Assembly (NCBI GenBank): GCA_001839685.1
Contig: MLAK01001241.1
Location: 1-24,200, forward strand
Direction: 5' to 3'
Source: Tritrichomonas foetus
Taxonomy: Eukaryota; Parabasalia; Tritrichomonadida; Tritrichomonadidae
Length of the DNA: 24,200 bases
The notes under the pieces are model-generated. The model was not told the DNA's origin. It worked only from the letters and a program-made list of their open reading frames with translations, and searched no databases. Below are positions 10,301 through 17,923 of this stretch, in pieces; the first letter of the stretch is position 1; every line of letters begins with the position of its first letter. The translations under genes and the position numbers were made by a program.

Positions 10301-13300
10301 ATCTGATCAAAATGAAAATACTCAAGAACAAGCTGCTGAACTTGACCAGGCCCATTCAGAACATCAAGCTTCTGAACATTCAGAGCATCCAGCTTCCGAG
10401 CGCTCAGTTCATTCAGAACATCCAGCTTCAGAGCATTCAGAACATCCAGCTTCAGAACGCTCAGCTCATTCAGAATATCCGGCTTCTGAACATTCAGAAC
10501 ATCCAGCGTCAGAACGCTCAGTTCATTCAGAACACCCAGCTTCAGAGCATTCAGAGCATTCAGAGCATCCAGCTTCCGAACGCTCAGTTCATTCAGAACA
10601 TCCAGCTTCAGAGCACTCCGAACATCCAGCTTCAGAACGCTCAGTTCATTCAGAACATCCAGCTTCCGAACGCTCAGTTCATTCAGAACATCCAGCTTCA
10701 GAGCATTCAGTTCATTCAGAGCATCCAGCTTCAGAGCACTCCGAGCATCCAGCTTCCGAACGCTCAGTTCATTCAGAACATCCAGCTTCAGAGCATTCAG
10801 TTCATTCAGAGCATCCAGCTTCAGAGCACTCCGAGCATCCAGCTTCCGAACGCTCAGTTCATTCAGAACATCCAGCTTCAGAGCATTCAGTTCATTCAGA
10901 GCATCCAGCTTCAGAGCACTCCGAGCATCCAGCTTCCGAACGCTCAGTTCATTCAGAACATCCAGCTTCAGAGCATTCAGTTCATTCAGAGCATCCAGCT
11001 TCAGAGCACTCCGAGCATCCAGCTTCCGAACGCTCAGTTCATTCAGAACATCCAGCTTCAGAGCATTCAGTTCATTCAGAGCATCCAGCTTCAGAGCACT
11101 CCGAGCATCCAGCTTCCGAACGCTCAGTTCATTCAGAACATCCAGCTTCAGAGCATTCAGTTCATTCAGAACATCCAGCTTCAGATCATTCTGAAGATAA
11201 ACCAAATGAGCATAATGACAGCCATCATTCATCAAAGAAATCTTCAATTCATCCTGTAAATGAGGAAGAGGATGTTCAAGAAGAAGAACAAGTCCCTGAA
11301 AAAGAAATTCAAGATTTAATTGGAGACAAACTCGATTCCTTGATCAAAGCCGGTGGAGAAGTTGAAGATCAGAGTGAAGCATCATTATTCCAACCACCAT
11401 CGAAGCGCGCTTTGACTCAACCAGTTCAGCCTGTACATACTGAACAGTATGATTCAGGTGAAAATGCATCTTCTTCACGTCAAACAAGTGAAGTCGAATC
11501 TGATATTGAACATCATTATTCTGAACACCCACAATCCGAACATTCTATTCATACTGAGCACTCCAAGCATTCACAATCAGAACACGAACAATCTGAGCAC
11601 TCAGATCACCAGCCTGTTACAGAAAAGAAGGATGAGGGACCAAAAGGTAACATCAAACTTAAGTATAAGCTCAAGGTAAAGAACTACCGAAATGGAAATA
11701 AAGAAGTTATTGGGAAAGAGAAAGTTTCTATGTCGCGTGTTCATCCTCGCTCTGTTAAAACCGTTGTTCCACCTCCACTTGAGTCAATGATAAAGACAAC
11801 GAAGCCAAAGCCACCACTAAAACTGATTCCACCACGCGATGAACAAGCCGAGCTCGAAGCTGCTGAAGTCGAAGTGGAAAAGACACGCCAAGAAAGCGAG
11901 CAACAAGGAACGGAACAACCAGGAAGCGAAAAACAGGGAACTGATGTTCATGTCTCTGAAGCCGAAAATGAAAAGCACTCGGTTGAGGGAGAGGCAGAAG
12001 AAGCTGCAAGAAAGAGCCAAGCTGAAAATGAAGAAGAAGCTGCACGCAGGAAACACGCTGAAGAAGAAGAGGAAGAAGAAAAGAAGCGTCGTGAAGAAGA
12101 AGCTGAAGCTGAAAGAAAGAGACGTGAAGAAGAACGCGCACTTCGCAGAAAACAAAGAGAAGAAGAGAAAGAAAGAAAGAAGCAACAAGCTCTTGAAGAA
12201 AAGCAGCGCCGTAAAGAAGAAGCCGAAAAGCGCAGACAAGAAAGAAAACAAAAGAAAGAAGAAGAAAAGAGGCTTCGTGCTGAAGCTCGTCAAAAGAGAC
12301 ATGAAGAACGTGAACAAATTCGTGAACAACGAGAAGCCAATAGAGCCAAGCATGATGAACAAAAGAGAAGAAAGGCTCATCTTCCACAACTACGTGATGA
12401 AATTGCTGATCTTAAACATCACCTTCAAATCCTTCGGTCTTCATGCACAGATGTTCAATCACAAATTGAACTTCAAGAGTTCAAACAAAACATCAGGCAC
12501 TTCAAAGTTGGTGATACAATTTATGTTGAACCAACATTCCTGACTGAAAATCACAGTATTTCTTGCTGTCAATGCGAAGTTGATGGTGAGCATCTTGATG
12601 CTGTTGCTGCTGAGCTAGAAGCCAATCAAAGACTCTTTGCTGCGAAAGGATCATTCGAACAAACACATGTAACACTAACTGACTTCAAGAACCAACTTTT
12701 GCAGAAACTTGAAAGATTTGCAAGCGAAAAACAAGGTCTCGATGCTGCTTTTGAAGCACTTCAAGCACGATATAATACTGTAAGACCAGTCAACGGCAAA
12801 ACACTTCTTCATCCAAACACACAAAAGAAACGCGAGCTTGAAGAGAAAGTCAAACAAAAGAACATTGAGCTTAAGAATAAAATCATCACTGCCAGGAAAG
12901 AAAGCACAGAAATCGAAAAATTAAAGATTAGAATCAAAGATCTTAAATGCCTTCATGAAATGACAAAGAAGAAAATCGCTGAACAGCTTTCTTCAAAAAG
13001 ACCAAACGTTCAAACTCTCGTTAAAAACTTGGAACAATTCAAGGCTCAAGAACGTCAAAATAAAGAAAAATTGAGAATGCTACAAATCCAAGAACGAGAG
13101 CTTGAAAACGAGAAAAACAGACTCGCCAGAATGGGCGGTCAAGAGATGCTTCAACTTCAAAAGGAAAATATCGAAGAAAGAGAAAATATTATGGCACTCA
13201 AGAAGACCTTCAAAGAGGCAAAGAAGGCTAACTTCTTTGATAGAAAATACAGGTTCACAAATTTGGCAGAAATAAACGATTTCGAATATCGTGATAGTGA

Positions 13301-13433
13301 GCTTAACAATGAATTAAAGAAGAACGCTACTCTGATGATAGAACTTAAGAATAAAATCGTTAGTATCTCGAGAGCCCTGTACGCCTCGAAGGTCGACTTC
13401 CCACGAACACCAGAAGTACCACTTCCATTCTAA
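4317..13433 (+). CDS. 3038-residue protein: coiled-coil ends, repetitive disordered middle
   Basis: An uninterrupted 9.1 kb frame that I do not recognise as a named family. Seen, in order: residues about 30-370 are charged and helical. About 564-720 and 862-1115 are Ser/His/Arg-rich, with many SSRHSS and SHHS runs. About 736-815 carry a Tyr-Ser tract (YSQYSNADGQYSGYSQYS). About 1192-1665 carry repeated LSASLK-V-V motifs. About 1690-1945 hold six copies of VHVVNASLxMxSESQS. About 2011-2293 are SEHPASERSVH repeats. About 2442-2498 form a basic patch, 2558-2688 an E/R/K-rich stretch likely to be a single helix, and 2689-3038 a long coiled coil ending in FPRTPEVPLPF. No signal peptide or membrane segment is visible. 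Two coiled-coil ends around a phospho-acceptor-rich linker suggest a cytoskeletal or centrosomal scaffold; that is inference. The open frame despite its repeats implies selection. Confidence 0.85.
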   Translation: MSSVAQASQSGLPLLTKPAPRNARHRDDTNLVNLKKMVDDLESEKREYTKSNQHLATNTESVIQANRILKDAINDRKAYYEQILDRYSKSTSKLETATVHNKKMAKIYRAYKVRMANFKRIDMNLIDGNNELIKFRDELLDIENKCNNVMEKYPTEESNIYQYKTLLNLISRLIRINTLFTTEAKNCQTNHETNPEAFGFTSRSHFRELETKLKNGDEIKLELDLLDLSKIKPPFPKESVDRLSKLLKRCLPIYNQILLISKTVAMINEQTDFTLDTSMGLSVTDFNSCMPSSTPRGISGRSYYEPMTMSFIYENLADGIPTKVDLKDEIEALRRILESNDYDYLKTTADRVQMQKDLDKQFAPRKCASDDEFQTLTLDSDSEDEQIKLTLTLKDIGMEGFDSSTIDKPQEAKKEQKDLNSESIMSSAHSAKVIKPRTSSRGSYKFSDAAKSEPNPSIHPPGSTIKVQRNRRRHEKQPGETGGATTSRSFPANKQIDSDRPEGEDAILIVEPQNGVMKIENSTTLQINPESEKAKEKELGPDSKNLDSSSIDDIVKNNAAALMSSVSQASHHSHASRSSHASHSSRNYVSPRRSSSASKGKQQFDDLAGASSSSGRHRSGRSGSARRHRDDDDEPRSESSHRSGRSGSSRRHRGDEDEIENDKHSSSSHRVHRSHSHHSRSSSRPELKTDSSGESPKPAEQPENQQPILPVETPQEKNVIDEEKKFDSSASYQSGTEYSKRNYSDYSYNSQYSNAEPQYSAYSQYSNADGQYSGYSQYSNVDGRDSAYSNYSKYSQYTQYSNYSHQNDASYSYASSRTAESNVSSPTKDEKEIAEGKTKELAPSQTSDQEQKNVSEPSIASDASKHSHRSHSSHHSHHSWSSSRAAKEMEGVKPGEGQPASEEEAVRENLSSSSSRHSSRHRSSSARSSHSHHSESPHRSSSRHRSGHVSSEVSGDEKAIAGEQKEGSEAEEKAMSSSHHRSSSASRHSSHHRSGSASSHHSASHRSASEKHRSSRAVSEAQEEKEVRSESESRHHRSSSSRHSSRHSSRHASDVEEPRSPRHHHSSRSSRHQSDASDASEKRVSEPEGVHSSSSHSKHHSSRHSSEKPASISEGVLQISETGSESESSAIRTSEVQREEEIAQRMVNSELSKGHSDDYSYSSDQEDEEPVQRPLSTATKQSTASNKIETHQSDLLSASLKEVKVGGLSDKNESSQHSEKEQKPEAEDHLKPVSDVLSASLKNVPVSESESIGASDTPAKVPSPSSQKNVDENQTFSAKAYEGVEEGDGEVTPRNAVDPMEKTFSAAAYDEVSKTESEHQQNLPDVIRFPLNSYTEEEDLPDSVSENYEYSTYSHPESATNQSYRSESVASYRSKSGSSLSKKSYDDYNSDQDGRSSRSYYSEGYSQYSKTESQYSKAEAKSEHSEAKESNAAPEDQFEELAKSSSSANTQPKQQSDALLSSSLKDVKASGATERSTSSHSKNVQFPSTNNPRFEEQSAATQISELLSGSTKDAVVSAESQVSSHDDLLHVSSAHPSEKSHHEEEEASPEARERKVQFNNDETINQASELLSGSLKNVPVQGDSEKSTETPLTVSSPQSEHVSEAAIQDKQSEVLSASIVQAPVEGESETPSESPMRVSPPSEHVSEAAIQDKQSEVLSASIAQNPIENSQSATEHKTEQHVEESPRLDKVFVVNASLLMQSESYTSVSQSDTSCLYSATESQAGSHHSSAAIPQEEETSSQFAFEHNSEEAPKPQFDQVHVVNASLLMESQSGVSETSQSYSTSQTAPPPQLQSVHIVNASLIMQSESQSEAPASSTIVAQEEESHHEPEQQPKLEMQQVHVVNASLVMQSESQSAVYSSDASESASYSRSTQQLPEQQPQQQENSLQAVHVVNASLIMESESQSTAASEMYSATESSAAPQPPLQAVHVVNASLIMQSESQSVGGRPNESESEDGYEYSETPSEKERREQLVRRREALREEPISKQNLDMDQASDQNENTQEQAAELDQAHSEHQASEHSEHPASERSVHSEHPASEHSEHPASERSAHSEYPASEHSEHPASERSVHSEHPASEHSEHSEHPASERSVHSEHPASEHSEHPASERSVHSEHPASERSVHSEHPASEHSVHSEHPASEHSEHPASERSVHSEHPASEHSVHSEHPASEHSEHPASERSVHSEHPASEHSVHSEHPASEHSEHPASERSVHSEHPASEHSVHSEHPASEHSEHPASERSVHSEHPASEHSVHSEHPASEHSEHPASERSVHSEHPASEHSVHSEHPASDHSEDKPNEHNDSHHSSKKSSIHPVNEEEDVQEEEQVPEKEIQDLIGDKLDSLIKAGGEVEDQSEASLFQPPSKRALTQPVQPVHTEQYDSGENASSSRQTSEVESDIEHHYSEHPQSEHSIHTEHSKHSQSEHEQSEHSDHQPVTEKKDEGPKGNIKLKYKLKVKNYRNGNKEVIGKEKVSMSRVHPRSVKTVVPPPLESMIKTTKPKPPLKLIPPRDEQAELEAAEVEVEKTRQESEQQGTEQPGSEKQGTDVHVSEAENEKHSVEGEAEEAARKSQAENEEEAARRKHAEEEEEEEKKRREEEAEAERKRREEERALRRKQREEEKERKKQQALEEKQRRKEEAEKRRQERKQKKEEEKRLRAEARQKRHEEREQIREQREANRAKHDEQKRRKAHLPQLRDEIADLKHHLQILRSSCTDVQSQIELQEFKQNIRHFKVGDTIYVEPTFLTENHSISCCQCEVDGEHLDAVAAELEANQRLFAAKGSFEQTHVTLTDFKNQLLQKLERFASEKQGLDAAFEALQARYNTVRPVNGKTLLHPNTQKKRELEEKVKQKNIELKNKIITARKESTEIEKLKIRIKDLKCLHEMTKKKIAEQLSSKRPNVQTLVKNLEQFKAQERQNKEKLRMLQIQERELENEKNRLARMGGQEMLQLQKENIEERENIMALKKTFKEAKKANFFDRKYRFTNLAEINDFEYRDSELNNELKKNATLMIELKNKIVSISRALYASKVDFPRTPEVPLPF
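9384..10148 (+). repeat. Six dispersed VHVVNASL protein repeats
   Basis: Six copies of a V(H)VVNASL-hydrophobic-M-x-SESQS motif are spaced by 35-70 residues of Ser/Gln/Pro-rich disordered sequence. DNA codons differ between copies while the peptide is nearly invariant (NASL is unchanged in all six). This suggests selection on the peptide rather than recent duplication. Confidence 0.85.
10348..11195 (+). repeat. Coding minisatellite encoding SEHPASE(R/H)S, with five perfect 90-bp units
   Basis: The array encodes variations on SEHPASERSVH. Its core, 10681-11130, is five 90-bp (30-codon) units that I read as identical base for base, followed by a diverging sixth unit from 11131. Earlier units (10348-10680) are more variable in length and sequence. 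The unit length is a multiple of three, so the frame survives copy-number change. It also keeps other frames open, which produces long false antisense and offset frames. Confidence 0.92.
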
Positions 13434-13964
13434 AATGTGAAATGACAAATTAATTTGTAATCAATTCATATATTCAACTTTTTTTTAAATGATAACGTTC
13501 AAAAAAATCCTTTTTTCTTATTTTGTTGTGAAATATCGTTTTTTTTTTTTTTTTTTTTTTTTCCCTTTGTGTGTGTGTGTGTGTGTTATGTGTGGTGCTG
13601 GGAAATTGATTTTGCCATGCTCCTTAATAGTTTCTTTCTATAGCTATTCATATTTTTTTCCAAAAATGATCTCACATAGAGATCCTTGTGATAAAAAACC
13701 AAAAAATCATGCTTTCATTTTTGCTCATTTCTAAAAGTTAAGTTTTCTATAATTCTAGAATCGCATCACTTCATTTAACATTAGACATATGACTTTGTTC
13801 ACATGTTCAATGTTCAGTTTGATTAGATTCTCTGAGTTACCAAGATTTCCTCAAAAAAATCTAGAAGGTGATTTCAGTTGAAACTAAAAGATATTTTGTA
13901 AACACACGTAAATATTTAATACATATTTATTACAAACAAATCAAATCACTTCGAAAATTCACGA
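13434..13964. other. Convergent 3' region with T24 and (GT)9 tracts
   Basis: Non-coding DNA between the converging giant gene and the membrane-protein gene. The giant gene's stop forms TAAA, the sequence reported as a polyadenylation signal in trichomonads. A T24 run (13539-13562) is followed by CCCTTT and nine GT units (13569-13586). No gene is seen. Confidence 0.6.
13539..13586. repeat. T24 tract plus (GT)9 microsatellite
   Basis: Simple-sequence tract read directly: 24 T, then CCCTTT, then nine GT dinucleotides. Its length is likely to vary between strains and to be error-prone in assemblies. Confidence 0.9.
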
Positions 13965-14813
13965 TCAGTTTGCGATATCAATTGAATTTTCAATTTTTTT
14001 GTTCTTTTTACAGAATTTGATGTAAACCACCACAATGATAATTGCAATAACGGCAATCACAATAACGATGGCGGCTACCATCAGGATCACAGAAAGGAGT
14101 GAACTTCCCCCTGATGGGATGACCGGCCTTGGTGTCATAAACCTTTCTTGTTCAGCTGACGCGAAAGGTTCATGGCCAGCTACGCTGTATTCCATTGTGA
14201 AGTTTCGTTCGACTTCCCAAGCGGAAGTATTCACACGTGCAAAAAAAGGTGAATTTTCGACATCACAATCCACATCAAAAACTTTTTCAATAGAAGGTAC
14301 TTTGAAAATTTTATCATCACAAAAGTAATCAACTGAGTCGAATTCCGAGAGATTCATTGATACATTCACAGCATGAGAGCCATAAGAAGCCAAAAAGAAA
14401 CATCTTTGGTTGACAAGTTTTATCGGCAATTCCGACGGAACGTAAATCGATTCAATTTCATTTGATACATAAATTCCATCGAGACAGCCGTACATATCAA
14501 GAGAAATCGTAGAAAAAGTGACATTACCGCCTATCGGACTACTGAATGACACACTTGACGGAGCTTCTATTGAAAATATTATCGAGTTCGTAGAAATGTT
14601 CGAATTGACGGGATCGACACCTTCTTCAATAAAGGTATACAGCAGGTCATCTGGAGAGGCGCCAAAGACGAAAACTGTTCGAGGGATGGAACTATTGATG
14701 CAGACTGTTTCTTCTGGCTGTATTATAATATTCCATGCCTGCGGTTTGAGTGACGTTTGGTACTGTTGTTTGCAGAAAGAAAGAACAAAAAGAAAAATGG
14801 GCAAAATGAACAT
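13965..14813 (-). CDS. Type I single-pass membrane protein, probably surface-exposed
   Basis: A 282-residue protein from ATG 14813. Seen: a hydrophobic N-terminus (residues 2-14, FILPIFLFVLSFC) with signal-peptide character; an ectodomain of about 220 residues with at least six N-glycosylation sequons (NIS, NVT, NVS, NLS, NTS, NFT) and several cysteines; a Pro/Gly/Ser stalk (PRPVIPSGGSS); one strong transmembrane helix of Ile/Val/Ala at about 239-265; and a short basic cytoplasmic tail (KFCKKNKK) ending in SIDIAN. Trichomonads have many such lineage-specific small surface proteins. I do not recognise this family and see no adhesin repeat or enzyme motif. It converges with the giant gene and faces away from the gene at 15327. 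No clear initiator motif precedes its ATG. Confidence 0.75.
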   Translation of the reverse strand: MFILPIFLFVLSFCKQQYQTSLKPQAWNIIIQPEETVCINSSIPRTVFVFGASPDDLLYTFIEEGVDPVNSNISTNSIIFSIEAPSSVSFSSPIGGNVTFSTISLDMYGCLDGIYVSNEIESIYVPSELPIKLVNQRCFFLASYGSHAVNVSMNLSEFDSVDYFCDDKIFKVPSIEKVFDVDCDVENSPFFARVNTSAWEVERNFTMEYSVAGHEPFASAEQERFMTPRPVIPSGGSSLLSVILMVAAIVIVIAVIAIIIVVVYIKFCKKNKKIENSIDIAN

Positions 14814-15326
14814 GAAAATTTGTATAAACGTTCACCTTGCAAAAATTTTCAATTATTGAAAAAATGTCAAATTTGAATAGCGGTGTTCTAAAAAAATTCA
14901 AATTAATTTTGCATCATGAGTCAGTTGTAGTGTGAATGCCTTTCAATTATCTTGAGTTGGAAATTATGAATAACAAAGTGGAACATAATGTTATTCTTAT
15001 CAATTTAAAAAAACATCTCTGTTACGTCTAAGCCAGTAAAAAAACAACTTCTTATCTCAATCTCTTACATCGAAAATAAATGACTGTTGTTGATTGAAAT
15101 TAATTAATTTCTTTTTTCGACATTTATCAAAAGTTTTAAACAATGTAATTGGTGATGATTTCTTTATCTTAGTCATTCATTGTTCTCATCATTTTGGGGA
15201 AAGAAATCTTTATGAAGTATCTAAATCTCATTCATTCTTATTTCAAAGTTTCGAAAGTGTTGTGACTTAACAAATATGCTCTCAAAAAATTAAATTCTAA
15301 ACGTAAGAAAAATAATTCTCCAAAGC
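14814..15326. other. Divergent intergenic region, no gene seen
   Basis: AT-rich DNA between the divergent membrane-protein gene and the coiled-coil gene, so it should hold both promoters. No TCA-Y-W initiator is obvious close to either ATG, and no repeat or RNA gene is visible. Confidence 0.5.
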
Positions 15327-16394
15327 ATGAAGTCTGAAAGGTCGAGTCAGAATGGAGCGAATCCACTTGAAGATCTCACTAGAGAACTTGAAATGCTTCA
15401 AAAAGAGCGTCTTAAGGCCATCGACCTATGCGAATTTTCAAAAGCAAAGACAATTGATTGCCACATTGAGCGCCTCAAAGAAAGAATCAAAGCAACAAAG
15501 CAAAGCACAAATTATATTCAAAATGTATTGGCTTTTGAACTCAAGAAAGAGGAAGTACGGTACGAAGCTATTCGATATCAGACTGAAGCAAGAGACCGTA
15601 TATTTATGATTAGACAACATTTCCAAGCACGCCAGATGGCATTACATAAAAACCATACAGACGCACTTACGCAAGTAGCAGAAGGATATTCATCAGCTAT
15701 TGAAATTGAATCATTGCGGATTAACCCACAATCTGAATCAATGGTTCGCCAAGCCAAGTTGTATGCTAAAGATAAGAATTACTCAGTTGCCGAATCACTT
15801 TTCTCTGAATCAAATGCACTCCGTGAAACATCATCAATAAAAAGACAAGAAGAAGTTGATAGAGTATTCGAAAATAAGAAACAATATCTTGAAAGGAAAC
15901 ATCAGATGGATTTAGATTTATGTGCGGAAAAAGAAGAAATTGCTGTCGAAGAAGTGATTAATAACTATCAAAAAGATATTAAAAAACTTAAGAATATTAT
16001 TGCTAAAGCGGCTTATGAATTAGATCTCGAGCTCTCTCCTCAAGATATTGGATTTCTTGATGATTTGACAATCGAGCAAACTGAATTAAAGACCGAAACA
16101 CCAAAGAAAACGCCTACTAATTCACCTCGAGCAGGTATGAGAACACCAAATTCAGAAAGAAATAAAGCAACACCTACTTCAGCAAGAAGAGGAACATCGA
16201 CAACGACTCCAACAAGAAGGAGAACGCCAACGTCTAAAACACCAAATTCAAAAACATCTACATCACGAACACAGACACCAACAAGAGGACAACAAACACC
16301 TTCATCATTGAGAAAACAGAATACACCATCTTCAGTGAAAAAACAGACACCACGAACGGTAGCTTCACCAAGAGTCGGATTTTCACCAGCTTAA
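15327..16394 (+). CDS. Coiled-coil protein with basic TP-rich tail
   Basis: A 355-residue protein. Seen: residues about 10-250 are charged and helical, starting with a leucine-rich heptad stretch (LEDLTRELEMLQKERLKAI) and continuing with Glu/Lys/Arg-rich segments. Residues about 256-355 are disordered, basic, and rich in Thr/Ser/Pro, with eleven TP and three SP dipeptides, several preceded by Lys or Arg (RTPTSKTP, RRRTP). The tail resembles proline-directed kinase substrate clusters in microtubule-associated proteins; a cytoskeletal or mitotic role regulated by CDK/MAPK-type kinases is inference. I do not recognise a named domain, though the layout is typical of abundant trichomonad coiled-coil proteins. 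It converges with the bromodomain gene. Confidence 0.8.
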   Translation: MKSERSSQNGANPLEDLTRELEMLQKERLKAIDLCEFSKAKTIDCHIERLKERIKATKQSTNYIQNVLAFELKKEEVRYEAIRYQTEARDRIFMIRQHFQARQMALHKNHTDALTQVAEGYSSAIEIESLRINPQSESMVRQAKLYAKDKNYSVAESLFSESNALRETSSIKRQEEVDRVFENKKQYLERKHQMDLDLCAEKEEIAVEEVINNYQKDIKKLKNIIAKAAYELDLELSPQDIGFLDDLTIEQTELKTETPKKTPTNSPRAGMRTPNSERNKATPTSARRGTSTTTPTRRRTPTSKTPNSKTSTSRTQTPTRGQQTPSSLRKQNTPSSVKKQTPRTVASPRVGFSPA

Positions 16395-16856
16395 TAACAT
16401 TCTAGTCATTGTTCGATTCTTCAAAAATAAACATTTATTAAAATTTTTATTTTTGTTATCAAAAAACTTTCTTTTTATTGGTGAATCTGATTGAAAATTA
16501 TAATTTGGCAACATTACCAGAATCATGTAAGCCAAATTATACATTAACTTAAAGGTTTGGTGTGAGAAACAATTGATCAGTAAAAAATCTGATTTCTACA
16601 ATCTCATTGGAAGTAGAAAAAGTTATAAAATAACCTATAACATATAAATAGGCTTTATCTAGGCAATTATCAGAAATGAATAAGATTTAGTATTAATATT
16701 AATAAAATTATGGGTAAACCTTTTTGAGTCATCTTCTTCATATTTGTTGATACTTATTCTGTTCAAAAAGAAAATAATCATAGAAATTCAAAGAATTATA
16801 ATTATAAAAATTTATTAATAATATTATATTTTCACACAAACGATAAAATCTAGGAA
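16395..16856. other. Convergent 3' intergenic region, no gene seen
   Basis: AT-rich non-coding DNA between two converging genes. An AATAAACATTTATT stretch lies about 30 nt past the upstream stop codon. No supported frame or RNA gene is visible. Confidence 0.5.
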
Positions 16857-17324
16857 TTAGTCTTCAGTAACAGGCTTGCTTTGCTCAATTTCTGGTGGTA
16901 TCATTGATGGAGCATTTTCAATTAACTTTTTTATTTTTTTTTCTGTTTTTCGTAATTTCATGAGCCACTTTTCATGCGAGGAGCGGGGATAGTTGGCAAA
17001 TTTCTTTTCGAACCATTCTTGAAGTTCCTGGGCCATCATAAAAATTGGATGGCCGGGTTGATAATATTCGAGAGCATTATAAAAAATTCGTCGCATGTCC
17101 TGGCCCCACTTAATGACAGAGTCGTATTGTTCGTTTTTGAGATTTTCACGACATGTGTCCAAGTCCATTGGGTCAGTAATTACATTGTTATAATCTTTGT
17201 TTCGTGTTGGGTCATTTACGGCTTTAGCTTTGAAAAAGACAGATATGTGCATTTTATCGATTTTGTTCAGAATAGAAAGACACCAATCGTGCTGAAATTG
17301 CGGTAATTTGGGAAAATTCGTCAT
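16857..17324 (-). CDS. Stand-alone bromodomain protein with atypical pocket
   Basis: A 155-residue protein that is mostly one bromodomain (residues about 10-112) plus a charged C-terminal tail. Seen: a helix Z region (QHDWCLSILNKI), the ZA loop with the conserved DYNNVITDPMDLDT (Tyr45, PMD), helix B (YDSVIKWGQDMRRIFYNALEYY), and helix C (IFMMAQELQEWFEKKF). Bromodomains bind acetyl-lysine on histones and other proteins. Two key positions differ here. The WPF shelf is replaced by a VFFKA context (residues 29-33). The Asn that normally hydrogen-bonds the acetyl group, in the BRD4-type N-C-x-x-Y-N motif, aligns with Tyr88 in NALEYYQ. This puts it among atypical bromodomains, where binding may be weak or altered. 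A role in chromatin is likely but not shown. Confidence 0.88.
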   Translation of the reverse strand: MTNFPKLPQFQHDWCLSILNKIDKMHISVFFKAKAVNDPTRNKDYNNVITDPMDLDTCRENLKNEQYDSVIKWGQDMRRIFYNALEYYQPGHPIFMMAQELQEWFEKKFANYPRSSHEKWLMKLRKTEKKIKKLIENAPSMIPPEIEQSKPVTED

Positions 17325-17923
17325 TTATCTTTTGGAAGAGACCGTTTAATTTCTCAATTTTGTGGAATACAATCATAAATAAGAATGTCAAGCAAAACAT
17401 ATTCTGAGAACATGGTATTGATATTACTTCTTGTATTTTGATATCTTATGAACAAATTTCCCTTTTCATAACTTTCACATATTTATCATGCTTGATTGTT
17501 AATGAACCACTAAGGCTTGTTGACCAAAGTGACAATTTTGAATAGGAAAATGTTCATCATTTTTATCCACAAAAATAAGTTGATGGTATGGGAAAAATCT
17601 CTCTTCTTTCCAAATTATTTTTCATGTTCTTGTAATGTTTTGGAAATTGGTTACATTCTCAGAAATAAAATGCTGATTATTTATTCATACCAGAAATATT
17701 AATCTCTCATCAAACTATTTTTTGGAATCGAATTGGACATTTTAATGAATATTATACATGAAGCTTGGTGAAAATTCATATAAAAGGCGAAAAAAATGAT
17801 TTTAATTCATAGAATTCATTTACATTACTCCGAGATCATTCATACATATAAGACTATGATAGATAATGTTTTGCTCTTCTAACTGGTTGACACATGGTGA
17901 TGTTTCTTATTGTACTTCACCTG
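17325..17923. other. Intergenic region, no gene seen
   Basis: AT-rich DNA upstream of the leftward bromodomain gene. A 61-codon rightward frame (17517-17702) is Phe/Ile/Lys-rich with no domain and is probably chance. No initiator motif is evident near the ATG at 17324. Confidence 0.5.

Noticed and set aside
10237..11247. Long leftward frame of 336 codons with Leu-rich LDVLNELSVRK repeats
   Set aside because: It is the antisense shadow of the SEHPASE minisatellite. The repeat unit is a multiple of three bases, so alternative frames stay open. It has no independent start context or domain.
10285..11259. Rightward offset frame of 324 codons (IQNIQLQS repeats)
   Set aside because: Same cause as above: a +1 shadow of the tandem repeat inside the giant gene.
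11755..12389. Leftward Phe/Leu-rich frames that look membrane-like
   Set aside because: They are antisense to the GAA/AAG-rich helix-coding region, which reads as TTC/CTT on the other strand and mimics membrane proteins.
13489..13734. 81-codon rightward frame over the T24/GT tract
   Set aside because: It is produced by low-complexity Phe and Cys-Val codons, with no conserved feature, in a convergent 3' region.
13965..14859. Rightward frames at 14035-14328 and 14518-14859
   Set aside because: They are antisense to the membrane-protein gene, which has a signal peptide, glycosylation sequons and a transmembrane helix in a sensible order.
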